This document shows positions 15,724 to 24,178 of a stretch of 64,000 nt of DNA, piece after piece (the stretch's first letter is position 1; each line of letters begins with the position of its first letter). The stretch spans positions 58,167 to 122,166 of the forward strand of contig NZAZ01000116.1 of NCBI GenBank assembly GCA_002686255.1, read 5' to 3'. The position numbers and the translations under genes are program-made. The notes under the pieces were generated by a model. That model was given only the letters and a program-made list of their open reading frames with translations, made no database searches and had not been told where the DNA came from. This stretch comes from Rhodospirillaceae bacterium. Its GTDB lineage: Bacteria > Pseudomonadota > Alphaproteobacteria > Rhodospirillales > Casp-alpha2.

Positions 15724-17150
15724 GCTCCGTCTCCGTGTTCGTCCCGGTGATAGCGGGAAATGAAGGTGCCGCCTTCCTCGGGCGCCGGCAGGTCGCGGAG
15801 CTTCGTCCAGGCGCCGGCCAGGGGCAGCCGCCGGAACCGCCCCCGGGCGCGGCCCAGGGCGGCGAGGGCGGCCACGGCCATGTCGGCCCCGAGCCGGTAA
15901 AGCCAGGGCCGGCGGGCCAGGTGGGACCAAACCTTGAGGGCGGCGCGGGAGACGGAAGAGGTCTGCCGCCGCTCGAACTGCCGCCGGCGCCAGGTCCGCA
16001 GCATTCTCGGCAGCGGGATGCGCATCGGGCAGACGTCCTCGCATTTACCGCACAGGGTCGAGGCATTGGGCAGGTGGCCCGCCTCTTCCAGACCTATGAG
16101 GCCCGGGATCAGCACCGCGCCCATGGGCCCGGAATAGACCCAGCCGTAGGCGTGGCCGCCGATGGCTTTATATACCGGACAGTGGTTGAGGCACGCCGCG
16201 CAGCGGATGCAGCGCAGCATTTCATGGAAATCGCCGCCCAGCATTTCGGTGCGGCCGTTGTCCAGCAGCACGACGTGGAACGCCTCGGGCCCGTCGAGGT
16301 CGCCCTCGCGCTTGGGCCCGGTGCAGAAGGTGGTGTAGACGGACATTTCCTGTCCCGTCGCCGAGCGGGCCAGGACGCGCAGGATGGTGGTCGCGTCCTC
16401 CAGGGTCGGCACGACCTTTTCCAGGCTGGCGAGGGCGATGTGCACCCGGGGCAGGGAGTGCGTCAGATCGGCGTTGCCTTCGTTGGTGACCAGCGCTATC
16501 GAGCCGGTTTCGGCGATCAGCATGTTGGCGCCCGTCAACCCGACGTCGGCGCCGACGAATTTCAGCCGCAGCTCGTTGCGGGCCTCATCCAGAAGCGCGC
16601 GCGGTTCATCGAGGCCGCGCCCGGGCGACAAGTGGTGGTGTTTTTCCCGAAACGTGTCGGCGATCTGTTCCTTGGAAAGGTGGATGGCCGGGGCGATGAT
16701 GTGGCTCGGCGGTTCATGGCGAAGCTGGATGATGTATTCGCCGAGGTCCGTCTCCACCGGCTCGATGCCGTGCTCTTCGAGGTGTTCGTTGATGGCGATT
16801 TCCTCGCCGATCATGGATTTGCTTTTGGTGACGGTCTTGGCTCCGGCCAACTTGCAGATTCTAAGGATCGCCGTTCGCGCCTCGGCCGCGTTCCGGCACC
16901 AGTGCACGGTGCCGCCGGCCTCGACAACGCGGGCTTCGAAGGCTTCGAGGTAAAAGTCCAGGTTGGCGAGGACGTGGTCCTTGATGTCGCGGGCCGCGTC
17001 GCGGAGAGCCTCGAACTCGGGCAGCCGCGCCATCGCCTCCCGGCGCCTGGCCGGAAACCCGTCGGCCAGCTTCGACAGGGCGTCGCGCAGCTTGGCGTCG
17101 CCGAGGGCCTTGGCCGCGTTTTCCCGAAAGGCAGTGGTGGTCGATTCCAT
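15720..17150 (-). CDS. lutB: Lactate utilisation iron-sulphur protein B
   Basis: A 476-residue protein with an N-terminal LUD domain (TKSKSMIGEEIAINEHLEE, ETGSIALVTNEGN) and two 4Fe-4S cluster motifs, CIRCAACLNHCPVYK and CGKCEDVCPMRIP, followed by a C-terminal DUF3390-like tail. It passes electrons during L-lactate oxidation. Directly abuts lutA. Confidence 0.95.
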   Translation of the reverse strand: MESTTTAFRENAAKALGDAKLRDALSKLADGFPARRREAMARLPEFEALRDAARDIKDHVLANLDFYLEAFEARVVEAGGTVHWCRNAAEARTAILRICKLAGAKTVTKSKSMIGEEIAINEHLEEHGIEPVETDLGEYIIQLRHEPPSHIIAPAIHLSKEQIADTFREKHHHLSPGRGLDEPRALLDEARNELRLKFVGADVGLTGANMLIAETGSIALVTNEGNADLTHSLPRVHIALASLEKVVPTLEDATTILRVLARSATGQEMSVYTTFCTGPKREGDLDGPEAFHVVLLDNGRTEMLGGDFHEMLRCIRCAACLNHCPVYKAIGGHAYGWVYSGPMGAVLIPGLIGLEEAGHLPNASTLCGKCEDVCPMRIPLPRMLRTWRRRQFERRQTSSVSRAALKVWSHLARRPWLYRLGADMAVAALAALGRARGRFRRLPLAGAWTKLRDLPAPEEGGTFISRYHRDEHGDGA

Positions 17151-17942
17151 TTATTCGGTTTCCTTTTCGGCCGGCTCGCCCAGGGGCGGCCCTTCGGTCA
17201 TCCCGGCCAGGACCTCGGCAATGTGGCGGACCCGGATGTTCGATCCCCGGCGATGCAGGCGCCCGGCGATATTCATCAGGCAGCCCAGATCGCCGGCCAA
17301 CAGGGTATCGGCGCCGGTGGCCATGATGTCGTCGACCTTGGCGTCGACCATGCGCCCGGAAATATCCGGGTACTTGACGCAGAACAGGCCGCCGAAGCCG
17401 CAGCAGGTTTCGCTTTCCGGGGCTTCCGTCAGGGTCATTCCCTTGACGTTGGCGAGCAGCAAGCGGGGCTGTTCCTTGACCCCCATCTCGCGCAGGGACG
17501 AGCATGAATCGTGGTAGGTGGCGATGCCGTCGTAGGCCGCCTCAAGGTTTTCGACCTTCAGGACATCGGCGAGAAACGACACCAGCTCGAAAGTCTTGCC
17601 GGCCAGGGCCGTGGCCCGCGGCGCCATTTCGGGGTCGGCGGCGAAAAGCGAAGGGTAGTGGTGCCTGATCATGCCGGCGCACGACCCCGACGGCGCGACC
17701 ACGTAATCGAAGTCCTCGAAAGCCTCGATCACCTTTTCGGCGATCGCCCGGGCGTCCGGGTTGTCGCCGGAATTGTAAGCCGGCTGCCCACAGCAGGCTT
17801 GGGCCTTGGGCACGGAGACCTTGCAGCCGGCGTCTCGAAGCAGTTTGACCGCGGCAAAGCCAACCGTGGGCCGCGCCAAATCCACCAGGCAAGTGACGAA
17901 AAGGCCGACGGTCATCGGTTCGGTGGCGGAACTTCCGGGCAT
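17151..17942 (-). CDS. lutA: Lactate utilisation protein A
   Basis: A 263-residue protein with two cysteine-rich CCG domains (ACCGQPAYNSG near residue 50 and ETCCGFGGLFCVKYP near residue 190) that ligate an unusual iron-sulphur cluster in LutA/GlpC/HdrB-type proteins. It starts the lutABC cluster. A start at Met10 (MTVGLFVTCLVD) is equally plausible, since homology begins there. The operon sits between mltA and smr, which are adjacent in many relatives. Confidence 0.94.
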   Translation of the reverse strand: MPGSSATEPMTVGLFVTCLVDLARPTVGFAAVKLLRDAGCKVSVPKAQACCGQPAYNSGDNPDARAIAEKVIEAFEDFDYVVAPSGSCAGMIRHHYPSLFAADPEMAPRATALAGKTFELVSFLADVLKVENLEAAYDGIATYHDSCSSLREMGVKEQPRLLLANVKGMTLTEAPESETCCGFGGLFCVKYPDISGRMVDAKVDDIMATGADTLLAGDLGCLMNIAGRLHRRGSNIRVRHIAEVLAGMTEGPPLGEPAEKETE

Positions 17943-18034
17943 GGCCGGAGAATGGGCGTTTCCAGAAACAAAGGCAAGACGCGCACCTGGGAGTTTATGG
18001 GGGGGCTTTACGGGGGGCTTTTAAGGTGATCGGT

Positions 18035-19258
18035 CTAAGGGGCGTCGTTGCGTGGCAGCAGCAGATAATAGGTCCCGTTTTCGCGCATCCGCCCGGCGCC
18101 GAGGCCGGCGTCGTCGCCGAAACCGAAGAACAAATCGCCGCGCACCGGCCCCTGGATGGCGCTGCCCGTATCCTGGGCCAGGACCAGGCGGCGAAGGGGT
18201 TTTTTCGATTTTCCCGGTTGCGACGTGTTCAGCCACACCGGCACGCCGAGGGGAATGTATTTCCGGTCCACGGCCAGGCTTCGGCCCGCCGTCAGCGCGA
18301 CGCCCTGGGTGCCGATGGGCCCGTCGCCTTCTATCAGGCGGAAGAAAATATAGGACTTGTTCTTCTCCATCAGTTGCCTGCCGGCCATGGGGTTGGCGGC
18401 CAGCCATTGGCAGATCGATTGCAGGGAAACCTTTTTCTGGGCAAGGATGCCCTTGGCCACCAGTTCCCGGCCGATGGGGGTATAGAGGCGGCCGTTGCGG
18501 CCCGCGTATCCGACGCGGATCATGGATCCGTTCTCGAACATCACCCGGCCGGAGCCCTGAACATGCAGAAAAAAGGCGTCAATGGCGCTGTCGACCCACA
18601 GCAATTCAAGCTGTTGGCCCTTCAGGACACCGCTTTCGATGTCGGCGCGGGTGGGATAGGGCTTGAATTTGTTGCCCTTCAACTGCCCGGCCAGTTGCCG
18701 GCCCTTGAATTCATCCCCGAAGTCCCCGAGATCGATGGACACGAGATCCTTGGGCCGGGCATAAATGGGATAGCGGTAAGTGGTGTCCGGCTTCCAGGCG
18801 CCGCGGAGTTCCGGCTCGTAATATCCGGTGAACAGACCCCGGGACTTGGTGTTGTTCCTGGCTAAATAGGGCGTAAACCGGGATTCGAAAAAATACCGGG
18901 CTTCGGTTTCGTTGCCGGGGCGGATCAAGGCGGCGGAAGCGCAAATCTTGATCCAGTCCGAAACACGCCCCATAACCGGCTTGCCGCCAAGTCCTCGGTC
19001 CGGCGGCAGGGTTATGATCATTTCACACGAGCGCAGGAATGCCGCCAGGGCCTGGCCGAGGTTGTCGCCTTTCCATCCGGGGATCTTGTCGAAGGTGGTG
19101 GCGTCGAGGCGGAGATAGGTATCTTCCGGTTCCGGTATTTCCTTTTCGGGGATCAGCCTGCCGCCGCACGACGCAACAACGGAAACAAGCGCCGCCGCCA
19201 GTGGTAACAAAATCCGTGTCGAGGCTTTCCGTCTAATCAAGGCTGGCCGTCTAATCAA
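18035..19258 (-). CDS. mltA: Membrane-bound lytic murein transglycosylase A
   Basis: A 407-residue outer-membrane lipoprotein cleaving peptidoglycan glycan strands to 1,6-anhydro products. It has a signal peptide with a VVASCGG lipobox, the MltA barrel (GLFTGYYEPELRGA, LLWVDSAIDAFFLHVQGSG) and the C-terminal 3D domain with the catalytic Asp in LVLAQDTGSAIQGPVRGD. The start is uncertain: two TTG codons, at 19258 and 19240, are created by an 18-bp duplication; the second gives a more usual signal peptide (MIRRKASTRILLPLAAAL). Confidence 0.93.
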   Translation of the reverse strand: MIRRPALIRRKASTRILLPLAAALVSVVASCGGRLIPEKEIPEPEDTYLRLDATTFDKIPGWKGDNLGQALAAFLRSCEMIITLPPDRGLGGKPVMGRVSDWIKICASAALIRPGNETEARYFFESRFTPYLARNNTKSRGLFTGYYEPELRGAWKPDTTYRYPIYARPKDLVSIDLGDFGDEFKGRQLAGQLKGNKFKPYPTRADIESGVLKGQQLELLWVDSAIDAFFLHVQGSGRVMFENGSMIRVGYAGRNGRLYTPIGRELVAKGILAQKKVSLQSICQWLAANPMAGRQLMEKNKSYIFFRLIEGDGPIGTQGVALTAGRSLAVDRKYIPLGVPVWLNTSQPGKSKKPLRRLVLAQDTGSAIQGPVRGDLFFGFGDDAGLGAGRMRENGTYYLLLPRNDAP

Positions 19259-19264
19259 GGCTGC
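19229..19264. repeat. 18-bp tandem duplication at the Tim44-mltA junction
   Basis: CCGTCTAATCAAGGCTGG (19229-19246) is followed by a second copy differing in its last base (19247-19264). The duplication spans the Tim44 stop codon and produces two alternative TTG starts for mltA. Confidence 0.8.
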
Positions 19265-19949
19265 TTGTAGCGATCAGAGTCCAGTTCGGATTGCGGGACT
19301 TGGTGTCCCGGGCGAAGGTCCAAAAATCGGTTACCTCGATAACCGCATTAGGGTTGCCGTCAACCACGTCGCCGTTTTCGTCGCGGGTGGCGTTGATCTG
19401 GTCGCTGAAGAATTTGATGGTGATGTTGACCATCCGGCCTTCGAGGTAGGCTTCGACGATATCCGCCGACTTGATCCCGACCAGCGTGTCCTCAAGGGTT
19501 TCGCCGGCCTGTTCACGGTCCCGGATCGCCCGCGAGAAATTGGCCAAAACTTCGGGACTCAACAGAGGCTTCAACGTTCCGGTATCGCCCGATGCATAAG
19601 CGCCCAGAATAAGTTCGAAAGCGATTTTCGAGCCGGAAATAAAATCTTCCGAATCGAAGTCCGGGTTGGCCCGTTGAATCTCCATCAGGCCCCGAACCAT
19701 CGGGTCGTCGCTTTCGCCGGCATCCAGGGCGCTTTCCTTCAGGGGGCTTTCATCGGCATAGGGGTCGGTCCGGTCGGGCATGGCGATGATGTTGTTGTCC
19801 TGTTGTTCGCTGGGCCGGTTTTTAAAGGGGTTGTGGGTCTTTCCTTGGTGACCGTCGCGGCGGCCGAGAACACCCCGAAGCCGCAACACCAGAAAGGCCG
19901 CGATCATAGCGAAGAAAATAATGTCGATGAACTGAAAGCCTTCGCTCAT
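19251..19949 (-). CDS. Tim44-domain (TimA-like) membrane protein
   Basis: A 232-residue protein with one N-terminal membrane helix (FQFIDIIFFAMIAAFLVLRLRGVLG), an acidic linker and a C-terminal Tim44-like lipid-binding domain (FISGSKIAFELILGAYASGD, VIEVTDFWTFARD). Homologues in alphaproteobacteria are inner-membrane proteins sharing the fold of mitochondrial Tim44. I chose ATG 19949 because the membrane helix follows directly; an upstream extension lacks conservation features. It begins the Tim44-mltA operon, divergent from fxsA. Confidence 0.88.
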   Translation of the reverse strand: MSEGFQFIDIIFFAMIAAFLVLRLRGVLGRRDGHQGKTHNPFKNRPSEQQDNNIIAMPDRTDPYADESPLKESALDAGESDDPMVRGLMEIQRANPDFDSEDFISGSKIAFELILGAYASGDTGTLKPLLSPEVLANFSRAIRDREQAGETLEDTLVGIKSADIVEAYLEGRMVNITIKFFSDQINATRDENGDVVDGNPNAVIEVTDFWTFARDTKSRNPNWTLIATSSLD

Positions 19950-20130
19950 ATCGGTCACAACTCTTTCACCACAGGGCATCTGCCGGGTGGACCCCCGGGC
20001 ATCCCTGGGTTAAACACACCCTTGAACACGTTAACGGCTTACGCTGTCCAGGTCTACAAACCCGTCCCGCGAATCGTATTGCGTTTTCGTTCTTCTGGGT
20101 AGATAGGCCGGAAACGAGGAAAGAACAAGT

Positions 20131-20640
20131 ATGGGTGGATTTCTTTTCGCCGCTTTTGTCGGGGTGCCGATTCTTGAAATCGCCTTGTTTATCGAAATCG
20201 GCGGCGCCATCGGCTTTTGGAAGACAATCGGGGTCGTCGTTCTGACGGCCCTGGTCGGCGCGGCGCTGCTGCAACAGCAGGGCCTGGCCACGCTCAGGAA
20301 AGCCCAGGCCAGCCTCAATGACAACCGCTTTCCCATGGACGAGGTCTTTGACGGCCTGTGCCTGATCTTCGCTGGCGCCCTTTTGTTGACCCCGGGATTC
20401 TTTACCGACGTGGTAGGGCTGTTGATGTTCGTGCCGCCCTTTCGCGCGGTACTGCGCCGGGGGTTGGGGCGTTTTTTGGCCGCCCGGGGTCCTATCGAGG
20501 TTTACGGCGCCGGGTTTTCCGCCGGCCCGGACCCCGGCCCGGACCCCGGTAAAGTAATAAACGGCGATTTCAAGGACATCACCCCGGACACGGACGGTTC
20601 CGAAAGGCCCTCACCGCCGCGGAGGCTTCCGGAGGACTAG
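20131..20640 (+). CDS. fxsA: FxsA family membrane protein
   Basis: A 169-residue inner-membrane protein with three or four hydrophobic segments and the FxsA hallmarks VPILEIALFIEIGG, ALVGAALLQQQGLATLRK and LLLTPGFFTDVVGLLMFVPPFR. FxsA overproduction in E. coli relieves F-plasmid exclusion of phage T7, but its normal role is unknown. The C-terminal tail is Pro/Gly-rich with a GPDPGPDPG repeat. Divergent from Tim44 and upstream of secB. Confidence 0.92.
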   Translation: MGGFLFAAFVGVPILEIALFIEIGGAIGFWKTIGVVVLTALVGAALLQQQGLATLRKAQASLNDNRFPMDEVFDGLCLIFAGALLLTPGFFTDVVGLLMFVPPFRAVLRRGLGRFLAARGPIEVYGAGFSAGPDPGPDPGKVINGDFKDITPDTDGSERPSPPRRLPED

Positions 20641-20715
20641 AGGGGCCTGAAACGGTTGTTCCCGGCCCCGATCCATGATAGCCACAGGGCCACTTTTGGA
20701 TGGGAGAGAGAGGAT

Positions 20716-21306
20716 ATGGCCAAGAAATCCGAAAAAGACAAGAAACCCGCCGCCAAGAAAGAAAAGCCGGCAGCCGACGCCGGTTCCGGCGCCCAGGACC
20801 TGCCGGCTTCCGGTCCGGCCGAGGCCGGCGGCGCGGAGGCGGCGCAGCCCATTATCATCAACGTTCAGTTTATCAAGGACCTGTCTTTCGAGGCCCCGGC
20901 AGGGCCCGGCATTTTCAGCCTCATGCAGGAATCGCAGCCCGATATCAACGTCAACATCAACGTCAATGTTAATCCTCTTCAAGACAATATTTTCGAGGTC
21001 ATCCTCGAGTTTCAGGCTTCATGCAAGATCAAGGAGCAGACCGCGTTTATCTTCGAGCTTGAATACGCCGGGGTGTTTACCCTTAACGTTCCGGACGAGC
21101 ACCTGCAGCCGGTCCTGTTGATCGAATGTCCACGGCTGTTGTTTCCGTTTGCCCGTAATATCCTGGCTGATGTTTCCCGCGACGGTGGATTTCCGTCCTT
21201 GATGCTGGGACCGGTGGATTTCGCCGCCATGTTCCAAGCCAAGCTTCAGGAACTGGAAAAGGCTCAGACCGGCGGCGGCGAAGCGGCGGCGGCCCCGCCC
21301 AACTAA
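20716..21306 (+). CDS. secB: Protein-export chaperone SecB
   Basis: A 196-residue tetrameric cytosolic chaperone that holds precursors unfolded for SecA. A Lys/Ala-rich leader of about 40 residues, longer than in E. coli, precedes the domain (IIINVQFIKDLSFEAPAGP, INVNINVNVNPLQDNIFEV, HLQPVLLIECPRLLFPFARNI). The ATG at 20716 is preceded by GAGAGAGAGGAT. Ala-rich tails at both ends are usual in this class. Confidence 0.96.
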   Translation: MAKKSEKDKKPAAKKEKPAADAGSGAQDLPASGPAEAGGAEAAQPIIINVQFIKDLSFEAPAGPGIFSLMQESQPDINVNINVNVNPLQDNIFEVILEFQASCKIKEQTAFIFELEYAGVFTLNVPDEHLQPVLLIECPRLLFPFARNILADVSRDGGFPSLMLGPVDFAAMFQAKLQELEKAQTGGGEAAAAPPN

Positions 21307-21311
21307 GACGA

Positions 21312-21333
21312 AAGGCCCATGAGAAGGGGCCTT
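21312..21333. terminator. Shared hairpin between secB and dnaQ
   Basis: AAGGCCC (21312-21318) and GGGCCTT (21327-21333) form a perfect 7-bp stem between the convergent stops of secB and dnaQ, partly overlapping the dnaQ stop. There is only a weak T tail, so strength is uncertain. Confidence 0.5.
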
Positions 21334-22003
21334 AGTCCTCACTTTTCCAAATTGGCGATTCCAGCTTTTCCATAAATTGCGCGTGCGCCCGTTGCTCGGT
21401 GTCGGTGGGCGCGTGGGGGCGGGGCGGACGCCGGTTTTTTTCGGCCGATTCGACGATCTTTCGTTCTTCGGCCGATAATCCCAGATCCTGCTGCCGGCCG
21501 CCGATCAGTTCCAGATAGACCTCGGCCAGAAGCCGGGCGTCCTTGAGGGCGCCGTGCAGCGTGCGGTCCGAATTGTCGATCCTGAAGCGCCGGCACAGGG
21601 CGTCCAGGTTGGCCTGGGCGCCGGGGAACTTGCGCCGGGCCAGGGATACCGTATCGATGGCCCGGTTGGAAGCGACGGGCGGTTGGCCGATTTTTTCCCG
21701 CTCGGTATTGATAAAGCCGAGATCGAATTCCGCATTGTGGATGACCAGCGCCGAATCGCCGATGAAGGCTTCGAGCTCTTCGGCGATGTCGGCGAACACA
21801 GGTTGCGTGGATAAAAATTCCTCGGTCAGTCCGTGGATGGCGGTGGCCTGTTCGGGAACGTCCCGTTCGGGGTTGAGGTACTTATGAAAGTGTTTGCCGG
21901 TGGCCATGTGGTTGATGAGCTCGACACAGCCGATTTCCACGATTCGATGACCGGAGCGCGGGTCGAGGCCCGTGGTTTCCGTATCGAGGACCACTTCACG
22001 CAA
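21332..22003 (-). CDS. dnaQ: DNA polymerase III epsilon subunit (3'-5' proofreading exonuclease)
   Basis: A 223-residue DEDDh exonuclease. Exo I is VLDTETTGLD, Exo II is HNAEFDLGF and Exo III is HGALKDARLLAEVY, all with their catalytic Asp/Glu/His. The most likely start is the TTG at 22003, which overlaps the coaE stop; an open extension further upstream is a coaE shadow. The C-terminal tail would contact the polymerase alpha subunit. Confidence 0.94.
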   Translation of the reverse strand: MREVVLDTETTGLDPRSGHRIVEIGCVELINHMATGKHFHKYLNPERDVPEQATAIHGLTEEFLSTQPVFADIAEELEAFIGDSALVIHNAEFDLGFINTEREKIGQPPVASNRAIDTVSLARRKFPGAQANLDALCRRFRIDNSDRTLHGALKDARLLAEVYLELIGGRQQDLGLSAEERKIVESAEKNRRPPRPHAPTDTEQRAHAQFMEKLESPIWKSED

Positions 22004-22637
22004 TGATTTTCCCCTTCCCCTCCGGCCGAGGCGGCCAGTTCGTTCCACGACAATGAGAGGTGATTCTGACAATATTGAGAATCTGACGCAAGCTGAAGTC
22101 GCGCCCCAGGCCGGTTAAAACGACGAAGTCGGCCCGGCGGCGCTTTTCGGCGTCGGGCATCTGGCGCGCCAGGATCGAAACGAGCCTTTCCCGGGTCATG
22201 CCCTGTCTTTTAAGAACCCGCCGTTCCTGAATGAATTTCGGCGCCGATACAGTGACCACGGCATCACATCGGACCTCGCCGCCGGTTTCAAACAACAACG
22301 GAACGTCGAGGACGACCAGGGGCCTTCCCTGGCGGGCGGCGCGGCCCAGGAACGCCCGTTCCCGCCGCCGAACCATCGGGTGGAGGATTTTCTCGATCCG
22401 GGCCAGGGCGTCGGCGTCGCCGAAAACCCTTTTGGCGATCAGTTCCCGGTCGAGGGCGCCTTTCTTGACCGCGTCCGGAAACAGGTCCTTGATCCGGTCT
22501 GCCGAGTCGCCATCTTCGGCCAGCAGCTCATGGACGGCCTTGTCGGCATCGTGGACAGGAACGCCCAGGCGCCGGAAATTTTTGGCGGCGTTGGACTTGC
22601 CCATGCCGATGGACCCCGTCAGCCCGAGAATCATCAT
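21996..22637 (-). CDS. coaE: Dephospho-CoA kinase
   Basis: A 213-residue P-loop kinase making the final phosphorylation in CoA synthesis. The P-loop is GLTGSIGMGKSNAAKNF, the CoA-binding DADKAVHELL and the lid region VVLDVPLLFETG are present. The start ATG at 22637 overlaps the aroE stop; a second ATG follows immediately. Confidence 0.95.
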   Translation of the reverse strand: MMILGLTGSIGMGKSNAAKNFRRLGVPVHDADKAVHELLAEDGDSADRIKDLFPDAVKKGALDRELIAKRVFGDADALARIEKILHPMVRRRERAFLGRAARQGRPLVVLDVPLLFETGGEVRCDAVVTVSAPKFIQERRVLKRQGMTRERLVSILARQMPDAEKRRRADFVVLTGLGRDFSLRQILNIVRITSHCRGTNWPPRPEGKGKIIA

Positions 22638-23482
22638 CTCTCCAAGCCCTCCAGGACATGCGCCCTGAGCGCCTCGGTGACGGCGGGCTCGGCCCCGAAC
22701 CATTGATGGAACCCGGGTCGGGCCTGGTACAACAGCATGCCCAGACCATCGACGGTGGGGTTGCCGCGCTCGGCCGCATTTTTCAGCAGCGGCGTTGTCA
22801 GCGGGATGTAGACGATATCGGTGACTATTGCCTCCGCAGGCAGGAGGGAAAGGTGGATCTCCAGAGATTCCTCGCCGGTCATCCCCAAGGTCGTGGTATT
22901 GACCAAAAGGCCCGCGCCTTCGAGCGCCGCCGTCCGGTCGGCCCAGGAAACAACGGTGATGGCGCCGCCGATATTGTCCTTCAGGGATGCGGCGCGCGAT
23001 TGAGTGCGGTTGACCAGCCGCAGCTCCTTTACGCCGGCATCCAACAGCGCCGCCACGATCGCCCGCGCGGCGCCGCCGGCGCCGAGAACCACGGCGGTAC
23101 TATTGTCCGCTGTCCATTCGGGGGCGCCGGACTTCAGGTTTTCCATGAAACCGTAGCCATCCGTGTTGCTGCCGGCGAGGCTCCCGTCCGCGCCGACGAC
23201 GACGGTGTTCACCGCGCCGATGCGCGTTGCCGCCGAATCCAGGGAATCGACGATGTCGGCGGCGGTTTCTTTGTGAGGCAGGGTGAGGTTGACCCCGGCG
23301 AAGCCCCGTTCGGGTAGTGAGCGGAGAGAATCCTCCAGGTCTTCGGGGGCGACGGCGAGGGCAATATAGGTGCCGTCGATACCCCGCTCCTTCAACCAAA
23401 ATCCGTGCAGCCGGGGTGACAGGGAATGGCTGACAGGCCACCCCATGACGCCGGCTTGTATGGTTTTTCCGCTTTCCGTCAT
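22634..23482 (-). CDS. aroE: Shikimate dehydrogenase
   Basis: A 282-residue NADPH-dependent enzyme reducing 3-dehydroshikimate in aromatic amino-acid synthesis. Visible motifs: GWPVSHSLSPRLHGFWL substrate loop, NLTLPHKETA with the catalytic Lys, the NADP-binding VVLGAGGAARAIVAAL and VNRTQSRA. The aroE-coaE-dnaQ order is conserved in alphaproteobacteria near the origin. Confidence 0.96.
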   Translation of the reverse strand: MTESGKTIQAGVMGWPVSHSLSPRLHGFWLKERGIDGTYIALAVAPEDLEDSLRSLPERGFAGVNLTLPHKETAADIVDSLDSAATRIGAVNTVVVGADGSLAGSNTDGYGFMENLKSGAPEWTADNSTAVVLGAGGAARAIVAALLDAGVKELRLVNRTQSRAASLKDNIGGAITVVSWADRTAALEGAGLLVNTTTLGMTGEESLEIHLSLLPAEAIVTDIVYIPLTTPLLKNAAERGNPTVDGLGMLLYQARPGFHQWFGAEPAVTEALRAHVLEGLER

Positions 23483-23572
23483 GGTTTTTTCCAGCCCCGC
23501 CCGGGGAACGCCGCCGCCTTCATTTTAAAGACGGGGTGTCCCGCCGTCGCCCCATATCACCGCTCCTTGGTA

Positions 23573-24178
23573 TCATTCCCCGAGTGCACCCGCGTGCCGC
23601 AAAAACCCAAGCAGCGGCAGCAGCGGCAACCCCAAAACCGTGAAATAATCGCCTTCGATGCGGGTAAAAAGCTGTACCCCCACCTGTTCCAGCCGGTAGG
23701 CGCCGACGCTTTCCAAAACTCCAGGGCTGGCATCGTCGATGTAGCGTTCCAGAAACGTGTCGCTGAATTCACGCATGGTCAAGCTGGCCGTTTCAAGATG
23801 CCGCCAGACGCATTCTTCCCCCTGATGAACCGCCACGGCGCTGATCAGTCGATGAGTGCGGCCGCGAAGGGTCCTTAGGGTTTCCGCGGCGCCGTCCCGG
23901 CCTTGCGGTTTGTCGAACCACCTGCCTTGGCATTCGAGAATCTGATCGGCGCCGATGACCAGGGCTTGCGCGTGGCGTTTCCGGACTTCGTCGGCCTTGG
24001 CCATGGCCAGGGATGCCGCCACAGTTTCCACACCGGCGCCCTGTTTCGCCATCCGGTCCTTCAGCTCTCTTTCGTCGATCTCGGCGGGATCACAAGAATG
24101 AGAAACGCCGGCATTTTCCAGGATTTGGCTCCGTATCTTGCTGGCTGACGCCAGAACAACTCCCCTGGCCGGGTTCAG
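23573..24178 (-). CDS. maf: Maf family nucleotide pyrophosphatase
   Basis: A 201-residue Maf/Ham1-fold NTP pyrophosphatase (house-cleaning of modified nucleotides). The motif VVLASASKIRSQILENAG begins the domain, with PAEIDERELK and VIGADQILECQGRWFDKP also typical. No canonical start is in the right place: the frame is open well into ppsR, and the codon that overlaps the ppsR stop is CTG at 24178, giving the normal family length. The exact start is therefore uncertain. Confidence 0.88.
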   Translation of the reverse strand: MNPARGVVLASASKIRSQILENAGVSHSCDPAEIDERELKDRMAKQGAGVETVAASLAMAKADEVRKRHAQALVIGADQILECQGRWFDKPQGRDGAAETLRTLRGRTHRLISAVAVHQGEECVWRHLETASLTMREFSDTFLERYIDDASPGVLESVGAYRLEQVGVQLFTRIEGDYFTVLGLPLLPLLGFLRHAGALGE

